Of a DNA stretch of 37,102 bases, positions 9,279 through 16,730 are shown in pieces. Made by a program: the position numbers and the translations under genes. Below the pieces are notes generated by a model, which was not told where the DNA came from, searched no databases, and worked only from the letters and a program-made list of their open reading frames with translations. Each line of letters opens with the position of its first letter. Position 1 is the stretch's first letter. The stretch is from the NCBI RefSeq assembly GCF_001434575.1, contig NZ_AZDA01000016.1, forward strand, positions 1 to 37,102, read 5' to 3'. Origin of the DNA: Loigolactobacillus bifermentans DSM 20003 (GTDB lineage: Bacteria; Bacillota; Bacilli; Lactobacillales; Lactobacillaceae).

Positions 9279-10598
9279 CTAAAAATTTTCGGGCAGCGTT
9301 TGGTCTAACTGCACCAAATTCGCATAGGACTCCCGTTTGACGACTAAAGCAGCGTGACCGTTTTCAACAAAAACAACTGCTGGCCGCGGATTGCGATTAT
9401 AGTTACTGGCCATGGCGTACCCATAAGCCCCTGTGGTTGGCATGGCTAAAATATCGCCAGGCTGAGTTGCCGGTAATTGTTGATCATAAGCTAAAATATC
9501 ACCAGATTCACAATACTTCCCAACCACCGTCACTTTTTGAGTGGGCTCGGCCTCAGGTTGTCCTGCTAAGAAAGTATCATACTTGGCTTGATACAAAGCC
9601 GGCCGAATATTATCGCCCATACCACCATCAACGGCTAAATAATTACGGATACCTGGCAGATCTTTACGCGTGCCAATGGTGTATAAGGTGGTGCCGGCTT
9701 CCGCCACCATTGAGCGACCAGGTTCGATCCAGATTGCTGGCATCTTTAAGCCTTGTTCCGCCATTTTACCTTGGACATCGGCCACAATATCTTTGACATA
9801 ATCTTGAGGGGCTAACGGTTGATCGTCAGCGGTATACCGCACGCCAAAACCGCCGCCTAAGTTCATCACTTGTGCGTCAAAGCCCGTTTTTTGATGCCAT
9901 TGGGCTAATAATTGAACCAGCGCTTCAGCCGCCATTTCAAAGCCGTTGGTCTCAAAAATCTGTGAACCAATGTGACAGTGAATCCCCAATAAATGCAGTC
10001 GATCACGTTTTTCAACTTCTAAAAAGGCTTGTGTGGCTTGACCACTTTTTAGATCAAAACCGAATTTAGAGTCCTCTTGCCCAGTCATAATATATTCGTG
10101 GGTGTGCGCAGAGATGCCAGGTGAAATACGCAGTAAAATAGCGGCTGTTTTGTTGGCCTTCGCTAATAAATCGTCCAACAATTCAATTTCTGAGAAATTA
10201 TCCACCACAATCGTGCCCACCCCAGCAGCAATAGCTTGTTCAATTTCAGCCGCTGTTTTGTTATTGCCATGGAACGTGACCTCTGCCATTGGGAAACCTG
10301 CTTGTTGGGCGGTGTACAGTTCACCGCCAGAAACAATATCGCAACCAATGCCAGCCTTGGCAATCAATTGGTACATGGCCACTGCTGCAAAAGCTTTGCT
10401 GGCATAAGTAATCTTATACGCCACGTGTGCAGCTTCAAACACTTCTTTAAAGGCCTGGATCCGCTGTTTGATCAAAGCCGTATCGTAAACAAACAAAGGT
10501 GTACCATATTCCTTGGCCAAATCTAATGTATCAACGCCACCAATGGCCAAATGCCCTGCAGCATTGGTCACCATGGTTCCGTAATGATAGTAACTCAT
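9279..10598 (-). CDS. lysA: Diaminopimelate decarboxylase
   Basis: PLP-dependent, fold type III decarboxylase of 439 residues. It converts meso-diaminopimelate to L-lysine, the last step of lysine synthesis. The PLP lysine is Lys68 (ITYASKAF). Other family motifs are HCHIGSQ, the phosphate-binding NLGGGFGVRY, EPGRSMVAEAG and the active-site CESGD. The ATG follows AAGGGAGCG by six A residues. A TTG eight codons earlier overlaps this ribosome binding site and is rejected. The other lysine pathway genes are not next to it. A terminator-like hairpin lies just upstream, so lysA depends on read-through or a weak local promoter that I cannot define. Confidence 0.96.
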   Translation of the reverse strand: MSYYHYGTMVTNAAGHLAIGGVDTLDLAKEYGTPLFVYDTALIKQRIQAFKEVFEAAHVAYKITYASKAFAAVAMYQLIAKAGIGCDIVSGGELYTAQQAGFPMAEVTFHGNNKTAAEIEQAIAAGVGTIVVDNFSEIELLDDLLAKANKTAAILLRISPGISAHTHEYIMTGQEDSKFGFDLKSGQATQAFLEVEKRDRLHLLGIHCHIGSQIFETNGFEMAAEALVQLLAQWHQKTGFDAQVMNLGGGFGVRYTADDQPLAPQDYVKDIVADVQGKMAEQGLKMPAIWIEPGRSMVAEAGTTLYTIGTRKDLPGIRNYLAVDGGMGDNIRPALYQAKYDTFLAGQPEAEPTQKVTVVGKYCESGDILAYDQQLPATQPGDILAMPTTGAYGYAMASNYNRNPRPAVVFVENGHAALVVKRESYANLVQLDQTLPENF

Positions 10599-10629
10599 TT
10601 TTTTCGCTCCCTTTTTCAACACACTTTAT

Positions 10630-10673
10630 AAAAAAAGAAACCCTACGGCAAACCGATAACCGAACGGTTTCTT
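10630..10673 (-). terminator. Terminator-like hairpin between the tautomerase gene and lysA
   Basis: On the minus strand AAGAAACC and GGTTTCTT enclose a 28-nt partly self-complementary loop and run into a T tract. It could end the tautomerase transcript or limit read-through into lysA. Confidence 0.6.
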
Positions 10674-10680
10674 AACGACC

Positions 10681-10863
10681 TTAATGGCCTTTTTCTTTAC
10701 CTGCAACGAAGTAATGATCATGTTGCATTTCGTTTAAAACAACGTGAATGTCGTCAGCCGGAACATTGATGTTCTTGGCAATAGCATCTGTCACGTCAGC
10801 TGCCATTTTTTGAAGTTGTTCAATAGAACGGCCTTCTAACAAATCGATGTGAACTAGTGGCAT
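10681..10863 (-). CDS. 4-oxalocrotonate tautomerase-family protein
   Basis: Sixty-residue protein beginning MPLVHIDLLEGRS. Removal of Met exposes Pro1, the catalytic base of this superfamily. The following amphipathic helix (residues 14-32) and the strand around DDIHVVLNEM match the subunit fold, which assembles as a hexamer. In degradative bacteria the family isomerises keto-enol intermediates; in lactobacilli the substrate is unknown. The ATG follows GTGAGGG. It has its own promoter and a hairpin after it. Confidence 0.88.
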   Translation of the reverse strand: MPLVHIDLLEGRSIEQLQKMAADVTDAIAKNINVPADDIHVVLNEMQHDHYFVAGKEKGH

Positions 10864-10901
10864 AAAAATCCCTCACTTCTAAAATAGTTTTAATAGGTTT
10901 T

Positions 10902-10930
10902 ATTATAGCAAGTTTTATGCCGTTCGTCAG
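10902..10930 (-). promoter_or_regulatory. Promoter of the tautomerase gene
   Basis: On the minus strand CTGACG (10925-10930) is followed after 17 bp by a perfect TATAAT (10902-10907). It lies between the LysR stop and the tautomerase start. Confidence 0.55.
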
Positions 10931-10935
10931 TTTTT

Positions 10936-11844
10936 TTACTGATTTGTCCGCGCCGTTAAAATCGGTGTCTGCTCAGCTGCCTGGCGCCGTATCAATTGCA
11001 AAAAAGTACTTGTCAACGGTGTTAAAGCTTGGTGAGGTCGTGTTGCAATGCCGATTTGGCGATATTGTGGTTGCGCTAACGGTTTCAAACAAATCCGGTA
11101 TGGCACCCGTTGTAAAATCAAGCTCGGCAAAATACTGATCCCTAACCCACTTTCAACCATGGCCATAATCGCATAATCATCCCAAGTGGTCAATCGGATT
11201 TGCGGCTGTAATTTGAAACGTGTCAGTAATTCTGAAATTTCGGAAGCCCCTTTGCGTTGTAATAATAGAAAAGGCATTTGGTCAAATTGATGCAAGCCAA
11301 TGGTCGCTTGCGTTTGCCAATCAGAAGTCACTGGTAATACCGCCAACAATTCATCTTTAAATAGCGGCTCAAACTGCAACCCCTTCGTCACAGGCGCTTT
11401 TAAAAAACCACAGTCAATGCGGCCAGCATGTAACCAGGCTTCAACTTCTACATAGTCTCCCAGCAACAATTCAAGCTCAACCTTCGGGTAACGCTGCTTA
11501 AACTGCTGGATCAAAGGGGGTAACCAATGCGTGGCAATACTTGAAAAAACGCCGATCCGCAACGTACCTGTTTCAAATCGGTTCAACTGTTGGGCTGTTT
11601 GTGTCAATTGGTGAAACGTCATCACCAACTGGGTTAACTGGGGCCAAATTTTTTCAGCAGCATCGGTTAACTGGATTTGTTTTTGATGCCGCTCAAACAA
11701 ACGGAATTGCAAGCTGTGCTCCACATCTTGGACCATGCGACTAATACCAGATTGAGAATAATTTAACGCCACAGCCGCTGCTGAAAAACTACCTAACTCA
11801 TAAACTTTTAAACACGCTTGGTATTTTTGAATTTGCCCTTCCAT
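10936..11844 (-). CDS. LysR-family transcriptional regulator
   Basis: Regulator of 302 residues. The N-terminal winged helix-turn-helix spans about residues 5-62, with the typical GSFSAAAVALNYSQSGISRMVQDVE pattern given in part by AAVALNYSQSGISR. A linker helix leads to a two-lobed periplasmic-binding-like effector domain (about 90-295). The ATG follows GTGAGGACA. It is divergent from the YbaK-type gene across 157 bp containing a 15-bp perfect palindrome, the usual arrangement for a LysR regulator controlling its neighbour and itself. The effector is unknown. Confidence 0.93.
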   Translation of the reverse strand: MEGQIQKYQACLKVYELGSFSAAAVALNYSQSGISRMVQDVEHSLQFRLFERHQKQIQLTDAAEKIWPQLTQLVMTFHQLTQTAQQLNRFETGTLRIGVFSSIATHWLPPLIQQFKQRYPKVELELLLGDYVEVEAWLHAGRIDCGFLKAPVTKGLQFEPLFKDELLAVLPVTSDWQTQATIGLHQFDQMPFLLLQRKGASEISELLTRFKLQPQIRLTTWDDYAIMAMVESGLGISILPSLILQRVPYRICLKPLAQPQYRQIGIATRPHQALTPLTSTFLQLIRRQAAEQTPILTARTNQ

Positions 11845-11869
11845 GACATGTCCTCACTATCTGATTTTC

Positions 11870-11884
11870 GCATAATAATTATGC
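11870..11884. promoter_or_regulatory. Palindromic LysR-type operator candidate
   Basis: GCATAATAATTATGC is a perfect 15-bp palindrome 25 bp upstream of the lysR start. On the minus strand a TATAAT with TTTAAA 17 bp further upstream lies just above it, so binding here would block the lysR promoter. Confidence 0.5.
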
Positions 11885-12001
11885 TAATCATTTGTTTTTA
11901 TTATATCACGGTCTATGTTACGTTTAAATCAAGCGCATTACTTTACTGATATTCATTTACATACATCAGCATCAATCTAGACCTGTAGGAGGCTCAAAAT
12001 T

Positions 12002-12541
12002 ATGTCACTTAGTCCCATTTACACCACCGCACCCGATCCATTAAACCAGCCCATTCAGCAATTAGTCTATCCATTTTTTAAACAACACCAAATCGCCTTT
12101 CAAAGGGTTGCCACGGATCCTGTGATCACGATTGAGGATTGCCAAGCTGTGGACGCAACATTAAAGATGGCCATGGTAAAAACGTTACTGCTTACGAATC
12201 ACCAGCACTCACAATTTTATTTATATGTACTCCCTGGCATTCAAAAGTTTAATACCAAAGCGTTTAGTCACGCCTTAAACATTGCCCGAGTCTCATTTGC
12301 GCCCAAAGAATTGCTACAAGCTAAACTGGCCACGTCATTAGGGGCCACTACCATTTTTAGCTTACTGCAACCCAATTGCCATGATGTCCAATTGGTGGTG
12401 GATCAACATATTTTTGCTAACACGAGCTACGGTTGCAGTGATGGCACAACCACCAACTACTTAAAGCTCGATATTAACGATTTAAAGACCAAGATTCTGC
12501 CGCAACTGCAGCCCAGCTACCGCGTCATCGAAACCGCATAA
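12002..12541 (+). CDS. YbaK/ProXp-type aminoacyl-tRNA deacylase domain protein
   Basis: Protein of 179 residues resembling the YbaK/prolyl-tRNA synthetase-associated domain. These proteins hydrolyse mischarged tRNAs in trans, such as Ala- or Cys-tRNA(Pro). Supporting features are the segment MVKTLLLTNHQHSQFYLYVL, the conserved Lys in that region, and the C-terminal strand-rich part with NTSYGCSDGTTTNYLKL. The ATG has TAGGAGG nine bases upstream. It is divergent from the LysR gene, and the extended -10 promoter of pepD overlaps its 3' end. The substrate tRNA is not determined. Confidence 0.75.
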   Translation: MSLSPIYTTAPDPLNQPIQQLVYPFFKQHQIAFQRVATDPVITIEDCQAVDATLKMAMVKTLLLTNHQHSQFYLYVLPGIQKFNTKAFSHALNIARVSFAPKELLQAKLATSLGATTIFSLLQPNCHDVQLVVDQHIFANTSYGCSDGTTTNYLKLDINDLKTKILPQLQPSYRVIETA

Positions 12542-12545
12542 TCAT

Positions 12546-12553
12546 GCTATAAT
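12546..12553 (+). promoter_or_regulatory. Extended -10 promoter of pepD
   Basis: TGCTATAAT carries a perfect -10 (12548-12553) with an upstream TG. No good -35 is visible in the end of the preceding gene. It lies 30 bp before the pepD start. Confidence 0.5.
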
Positions 12554-12583
12554 GACGATAAATGAATTAAAGGAGCGATTTTT

Positions 12584-14011
12584 TTGTCATTAACTGCATT
12601 AGAACAGCATTCGGCTTGTACGAGCATTTTAATTGGTCGGTCTGCCACAGCTGATGGTTCTGTGATCATTGGCCGCAACGAAGATAGTAAAGCTGCTTGG
12701 CCTAAACATTTCGTGGCGCACCCTGCCAAAACGGCTACTGAAACGCCTTATTTTGAATCTAAAGATACCGGCGTGCGCATTCCCTTGCCCTTAGCCAGCT
12801 TAGCCTATACGGCGACGCCAGAGTGGACGGATCAGTTTGGCGTTTTCGAAGAAGATGGCATCAATAGTGCCAACGTGGCCATGAGTGCCACGGAAAGTGC
12901 TTATGCCAATGCTCGGGTTCTGGCATACGATCCACTGGTCCCTGCAGGGATTGCTGAAGAAGCCATGGTAACCGTTGTATTACCATACATTGAAACCGCT
13001 CGGGCTGGCGTTCAACGTTTAGGCCAAATGATCGAACAATATGGCACTAGCGAAAGCAACGGAATCTTGTTTGCCGATCAACAAGAAGCCTGGTATATGG
13101 AAACCGTCACCGGCCATTTATGGGTGGCCCAACGGATTCCCGATAACGGCTATGCTGTAGTTGCTAACCAATTGGCTATCCAGGAAATTAAATGCGATCA
13201 GCCTGATCAATTTTTAATGGCCTCACAATTAGTACCCTTTGCTGAAAAGCATCACTTTTGGCAAGCCGATACGCCTTTTAATGTGCGCGCTATTTTTGGC
13301 ACCAAACGGGCTGATGACCTGATTTACAACACCCCTCGGGTTTGGGACGGTCAGCGCCAGTTAACACCATCTGTCAGCCAAGACCCAGAAAGTTTTGACC
13401 TGCCTTTTATTCAATATCCTGATCAATCGATCCAATTGGATCAGGCCATGACCATCTTAGGGTCACATTTTCAAGGCACTACTTTTGATCCAGCTGGCAC
13501 AACGCCTATTACCAAACACTATCGCCCAATTAGCTTGGCAAAAACCCAAGAGGCCCATTTATTGCAACTGCGCAACGATGTCCCGACACCAATCAGTGGT
13601 TTGCACTGGTTGGCCCTTGGGGTTGCGGCTGAAAGTATTTTTGTACCGTTTTATGCCGGTATTACGAAAACGCCAGCCAATTATCAAATCGGCGGTGCCA
13701 CTTATGATGAACAATCTGCTTACTGGACTTATAAATTACTAGGCGTTTTGGTTGATAGCCATTACACCCAATTCCAACCCCAATTAGCAGATCTGCAGCG
13801 TCAAGTCTACAGTCACTTGCTAGGCCATTTGGCACAAACCGATCGCCAGGCCCAGACCTTAACCGGGCTAGCCCTGACCAATTGTCTGAATCAAGCTGGG
13901 ATAGACCAGGCAGCTTATGCCGAAAAGGCCGTTAAAAAATTAACCGCCCAATTGATTACCACGGCCACCGATTTATCGCCATTAAACTTTAAAACAGACG
14001 CCAATTTATAA
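12584..14011 (+). CDS. pepD: C69-family dipeptidase
   Basis: N-terminal-nucleophile dipeptidase of 475 residues, family C69 (PepD), which splits a broad range of dipeptides in the cytoplasm of lactic acid bacteria. The start is a TTG after AAAGGAGCG. Cys12 (SACTSILIGR) is the expected nucleophile, exposed by removal of the short leader, and is followed by the family motif DGSVIIGRNEDS. Further typical segments are EEDGINSANVAMSATES and WYMETVTGHLWVAQR. It has its own promoter and a strong shared terminator. It fits a peptide-scavenging lifestyle. Confidence 0.94.
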   Translation: MSLTALEQHSACTSILIGRSATADGSVIIGRNEDSKAAWPKHFVAHPAKTATETPYFESKDTGVRIPLPLASLAYTATPEWTDQFGVFEEDGINSANVAMSATESAYANARVLAYDPLVPAGIAEEAMVTVVLPYIETARAGVQRLGQMIEQYGTSESNGILFADQQEAWYMETVTGHLWVAQRIPDNGYAVVANQLAIQEIKCDQPDQFLMASQLVPFAEKHHFWQADTPFNVRAIFGTKRADDLIYNTPRVWDGQRQLTPSVSQDPESFDLPFIQYPDQSIQLDQAMTILGSHFQGTTFDPAGTTPITKHYRPISLAKTQEAHLLQLRNDVPTPISGLHWLALGVAAESIFVPFYAGITKTPANYQIGGATYDEQSAYWTYKLLGVLVDSHYTQFQPQLADLQRQVYSHLLGHLAQTDRQAQTLTGLALTNCLNQAGIDQAAYAEKAVKKLTAQLITTATDLSPLNFKTDANL

Positions 14012-14019
14012 ACCAAAAT

Positions 14020-14073
14020 AAGACCACTTGGATCAGTGTGCACTAATGTGCATGCTGATCCAAGTGGTCTTTT
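14020..14073. terminator. Strong bidirectional terminator between pepD and the immunity gene
   Basis: A long inverted repeat pairs AAGACCACTTGGATCA with TGATCCAAGTGGTCTT, with a further GTGCAC/GTGCAT core. A and T residues flank both sides, so it can stop both convergent units. Confidence 0.9.
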
Positions 14074-14076
14074 AAG

Positions 14077-14439
14077 TTAATGCCGCGGCATTGTTTCCGT
14101 TAAGCTGTAAAACTGCGATTTATCAGAAAAATCTGCCCGATATTGGCCGTTAAAACCAGCCTTTTGACCAATTTCACCTAAGACCAGCATTAATGCTTCT
14201 TGTTCTTTTGGAAAATAGATGTGGTCTTTAATGGCTGCATTACGAATATAGTTGATGAGCCGATTGACCCAAATCTCAGGCCGTTTGCTCGTTTCCAATT
14301 TGCGATAAACTTGTAGCAAAACATCGCGAATATCTAGCAAAGCTGCTGTTTGATCAGGCCGCTGAGCCAACAGTTGATACAGCGCGTGAATCGTCTGTCT
14401 AGCCGTAACACGCCATGCTTCAGTTTGTGATGTTCCCAT
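14077..14439 (-). CDS. EntA-type class IIa bacteriocin immunity protein
   Basis: Cytosolic four-helix protein of 120 residues in the enterocin A immunity family. Such proteins protect a cell from pediocin-like bacteriocins by binding the bacteriocin-occupied mannose PTS receptor. The C-terminal half carries family-like segments: VYRKLETSK, VNRLINYIRNAA, and the ending GQKAGFNGQYRADFSDKSQF, close to the enterocin A immunity protein as I recall it. The ATG follows TTTTAGGAGGTG, which is the end of a 98-bp repeat unit. No bacteriocin, transporter or sensor gene is visible nearby. It is downstream of the SPFH gene and probably in the same transcript. Confidence 0.82.
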   Translation of the reverse strand: MGTSQTEAWRVTARQTIHALYQLLAQRPDQTAALLDIRDVLLQVYRKLETSKRPEIWVNRLINYIRNAAIKDHIYFPKEQEALMLVLGEIGQKAGFNGQYRADFSDKSQFYSLTETMPRH

Positions 14440-14448
14440 TTTTGTGAC

Positions 14449-14645
14449 ACCTCCTAAAATCTCTAAGGTTAGATTTTGCTATCGCAAAATTTCACTTCGG
14501 AGGATTGCCAGTCTTGTGGGGGAATTTCACCCCGCAGGACTCATGGACCTCCTAAAATCTCTAAGGTTAGATTTTGCTATCGCAAAATTTCACTTCGGAG
14601 GATTGCCAGTCTTGTGGGGGAAATTCACCCCGCAGGACTTCATGA
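14449..14645 (-). repeat. 98-bp leader repeat array A (two units) before the immunity gene
   Basis: Two tandem units (14449-14546 and 14547-14645) differ at only about three positions. Read on the minus strand, each holds an ATG, a hairpin with GGGG/CCCC core, a CCTCC box, the hairpin ATTTTGC-GATA-GCAAAAT and a terminal GGAGG. The anti-SD copies (plus-strand GGAGG at 14597-14601 and 14499-14503) can pair with the SD copies at 14548-14552 and 14450-14454. The last SD is that of the immunity gene. The array fills the gap after the SPFH stop. Confidence 0.92.
14590..14643 (-). CDS. Mini-ORF in array A, first unit
   Basis: A 17-codon frame (MKSCGVNFPHKTGNPPK) starts 4-5 bases after AAGAGG and runs through the CCTCC box before stopping. 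In the second unit the corresponding frame is cut to five codons (MSPAG). Expression is not shown; the frame matters because translating it would disrupt the CCTCC/GGAGG pairing. Confidence 0.3.
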   Translation of the reverse strand: MKSCGVNFPHKTGNPPK

Positions 14646-14664
14646 ACCTCTTACTTCAAAAACA

Positions 14665-15486
14665 CTATTTCTTAAGCCCTTTACCAAATAATTCGCCAGC
14701 AGCCGGTAAGTTCCCAAAATCGGTTGCTTTATCCGTTGGCACAACCACTACATTGGCGGTTGACTTCGCTAAGTCTGCATAGGCGTTGATCGATTGGTTC
14801 TGGAAGTACTTATCATCAGCATTGGCCAACCCCGCCTGAACGGTGTCGATTCGGTAGCGTTCTGCATCTGCGCGCGTTTTAGTCGCATCAGCCTCGGCTT
14901 TTGCAGTCGCCATCAACGCATCGTTTTTCGCCTTGGTGGTCAATTCAATCGACTTGGCTTCCCCTTCTGCTTTGGCAACTGCTGCAACACGTTCCCGATC
15001 AGCCGTTAACTGTTTGTCCATGGCCTCTTGAATGGCATGAGACGGTGTCAATTCATCGATGTTGATTCGGTCCACATTGATGCCGTAAGTATTGGTTAAG
15101 TCCCCAATGGCTAACGCCAATTCTTGATTGATCTTCGCCGTTGACCCCAGGGCTTCATTTAACTCCATCCGACCAATAATATCCCGCAAGTGGCCTCGTA
15201 CCAATTGTGCCATGGACTCAACTGAATCTGTATTTTCATACTGATATTTCACAGCATCTGTCACATGGTAATTCAAGGTCAAACTAGCAGACACATCCGC
15301 ATTATCTTTGGTAATAATCGAATAATTTGGCAAAGACAATGGTTCCATCGCTAAACTAACTTTACGGATCTTTTGAACCAGTGGAATGTAAATATGTAAA
15401 CCTGAGTCGACACTTCGTTGATATTTTCCCAATGTTTCGACTAATCCCTGATTGTTTTGTGGTACGATCTTAATTCCAAATGGCAT
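14665..15486 (-). CDS. SPFH/band 7 domain protein
   Basis: Protein of 273 residues in the stomatin/prohibitin/flotillin/HflK superfamily, which forms oligomeric scaffolds at membranes. The SPFH domain spans about residues 3-170, including GLHIYIPLVQKI and the segment NEALGSTAKINQEL. It is followed by an Ala/Glu/Lys-rich coiled coil (about 165-215) typical of the family. There is no strong N-terminal membrane helix, only a short hydrophobic start. The ATG follows GGAGGAAAAAT. The gene directly upstream encodes a protein with an NfeD-like C-terminal domain, the classical partner of SPFH proteins. The cellular role here is unknown. Confidence 0.88.
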   Translation of the reverse strand: MPFGIKIVPQNNQGLVETLGKYQRSVDSGLHIYIPLVQKIRKVSLAMEPLSLPNYSIITKDNADVSASLTLNYHVTDAVKYQYENTDSVESMAQLVRGHLRDIIGRMELNEALGSTAKINQELALAIGDLTNTYGINVDRINIDELTPSHAIQEAMDKQLTADRERVAAVAKAEGEAKSIELTTKAKNDALMATAKAEADATKTRADAERYRIDTVQAGLANADDKYFQNQSINAYADLAKSTANVVVVPTDKATDFGNLPAAGELFGKGLKK

Positions 15487-15508
15487 AATTTTTCCTCCTC
15501 CAAAATCA

Positions 15509-15838
15509 CTAAATCTGTTGTAACGTTAAGATATTGCCGTTGGCTTCGATGATGGCATATTGCGCGGTATCATTGATTGGCTGGCGATCACTGATCAAAT
15601 AACGATAATAGATCCCACCGACCTGTACCAAGCCGTTCGTTTGATTTAAAGTCGCCCCTGATACGACTTGGCCAATAATTTGGCGCTTTTCAAACGTGTT
15701 TTTCTGGGGCTGTTGTAAAATACTAATGATATAAGCATTGACACTGCGACGTTCCCGGGCCGCTGCCTGTGCCAACTCGTCGTACAACCGTTGATCCATT
15801 CGCAACAAAAAGCGCTTTTCTTGTGGCTTATCATCCAA
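15509..15838 (-). CDS. Ribbon-helix-helix protein with NfeD-like OB-fold C terminus
   Basis: Protein of 109 residues with two parts. Residues 8-42 (RFLLRMDQRLYDELAQAAAR onwards, with RSVNAYI) match an Arc-type ribbon-helix-helix DNA-binding domain. Residues 53-109 have the spacing of the NfeD C-terminal OB fold: IIGQVV, NGLVQVGGIYYRY, then YAIIEANGNILTLQQI. The start is a TTG after AAGAGGTGA. The promoter contains TTTGATATCAAA at the transcription start, suggesting autoregulation. NfeD proteins normally accompany SPFH proteins, and the next gene is SPFH. The NfeD similarity is by eye, and I do not know this fusion as a described family. Confidence 0.72.
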   Translation of the reverse strand: MDDKPQEKRFLLRMDQRLYDELAQAAARERRSVNAYIISILQQPQKNTFEKRQIIGQVVSGATLNQTNGLVQVGGIYYRYLISDRQPINDTAQYAIIEANGNILTLQQI

Positions 15839-15851
15839 AGCAAGTCACCTC

Positions 15852-15945
15852 TTTGATATTACTTTGATATCAAATTTAATATACCAAGCAACGCAGCTTA
15901 TGTCAATATAATCTACCACTAATTTCGGAATGATTTGATATCATG
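15852..15945. promoter_or_regulatory. Operator copies TTTGATAT around the RHH promoter
   Basis: A perfect palindrome TTTGATATCAAA (15863-15874) lies just downstream of the -10 box. A half-site TTTGATATT (15852-15860) sits next to it at 11-bp spacing. A third copy, TTTGATATCATG (15934-15945), lies upstream of the -35 box. Adjacent short sites of this kind suit a ribbon-helix-helix repressor. Confidence 0.6.
15878..15906 (-). promoter_or_regulatory. Promoter of the RHH/NfeD-SPFH-immunity unit
   Basis: On the minus strand a perfect TTGACA (15901-15906) is followed after 17 bp by TATATT (15878-15883). This is one of the best promoters in the window. Confidence 0.8.
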
Positions 15946-15948
15946 TTT

Positions 15949-15982
15949 TAAAAAAGGAATCCCCATAAAAATGGAAATTCCT
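15949..15982 (-). terminator. Terminator of the EVE-HNH/lipoprotein unit
   Basis: On the minus strand AGGAAT and ATTCCT enclose an inner stem CCAT/ATGG and are followed by a T tract. It starts 9 bp after the lipoprotein stop. Confidence 0.8.
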
Positions 15983-15990
15983 GATAAACG

Positions 15991-16719
15991 CTAGCCTTCG
16001 TCACGGGCTAAATAAATATAAAGTTGTGTTTTCGAAAAACTCACATTATAAGTGATGCCATTAGAGCGAATCGTTTTAAAGGTGGTTTGATCTTTTTGCT
16101 GATTTTTAATCCCTTTTTGAAAATCTTTCAGCACTTGTTGACTATTGGCCCCTAGCGCAGCCGATACCAACGAAAAAGTGGTCCCAAAAGCCTTTTGTCC
16201 GGCCGTTTGTTTCATGGTCTTCAGGGGCACAATAAAGGCTGCATTGATCACCTGTTGCTGTTGCACATTTAATCGCAGTTGATAAGCCGTCGTCTGAATT
16301 GCAGTATGAATACCTGTCGCCGCTTTTTGAGGCAATTGTGGCGCTGTCAATCGCATTTGTGCTAAGCCACCATTGTATTTCAGTGCCAAGGCTGCGTAGC
16401 TCGTGATTGCTGGTTGCCGCGTAACATGGACTGTTTTCAATTGTTGCTGGCCGCCTTGGGTCGCCTTAATGCGCACGGCTTGTTGCCGATCACTAGCAGG
16501 CACCAATAACACAAAATGACCACTATTATTTTTTAGCGTGTGTTGCTGCCCATTGAGCTGGTAAGTTAACTGAGCACCATGGCTGGCCTGTCCTTTGATC
16601 ACCGTCATCATTTGGGTGGGCCGATATTGTGTTTTGGTAGTCGTTAGTTTTAGTTGCCCACAGCCAGCTAAAACTAATAAGGTACCTAACGCTACGATAC
16701 TTTTCAAAAAATGTCGCAT
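15991..16719 (-). CDS. Predicted lipoprotein, function unknown
   Basis: Protein of 242 residues with a lipoprotein signal peptide: basic MRHFLK, hydrophobic core, and the lipobox LAGC with Cys20 as the lipidated residue. It should be anchored on the outer face of the membrane. After the signal, residues 30-100 look like a small beta-rich (Ig-like) domain ending in VHVTRQP. The rest is Gln/Thr-rich and partly helical. I recognise no family for it. It begins 11 bp after the stop of the EVE-HNH gene and is probably co-transcribed, an unexpected pairing of a surface protein with a nucleic-acid protein. Confidence 0.75.
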   Translation of the reverse strand: MRHFLKSIVALGTLLVLAGCGQLKLTTTKTQYRPTQMMTVIKGQASHGAQLTYQLNGQQHTLKNNSGHFVLLVPASDRQQAVRIKATQGGQQQLKTVHVTRQPAITSYAALALKYNGGLAQMRLTAPQLPQKAATGIHTAIQTTAYQLRLNVQQQQVINAAFIVPLKTMKQTAGQKAFGTTFSLVSAALGANSQQVLKDFQKGIKNQQKDQTTFKTIRSNGITYNVSFSKTQLYIYLARDEG

Positions 16720-16730
16720 AAGCTTCCTTC

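Noticed and set aside
10599-10680. Lysine riboswitch before lysA
   Set aside because: The gap is only 82 bp and holds a simple terminator-like hairpin, far too short for an L-box.
14444-14782. Plus-strand open frames across array A
   Set aside because: They run antisense to the immunity gene leader and into the SPFH gene, without a sensible ribosome binding site.
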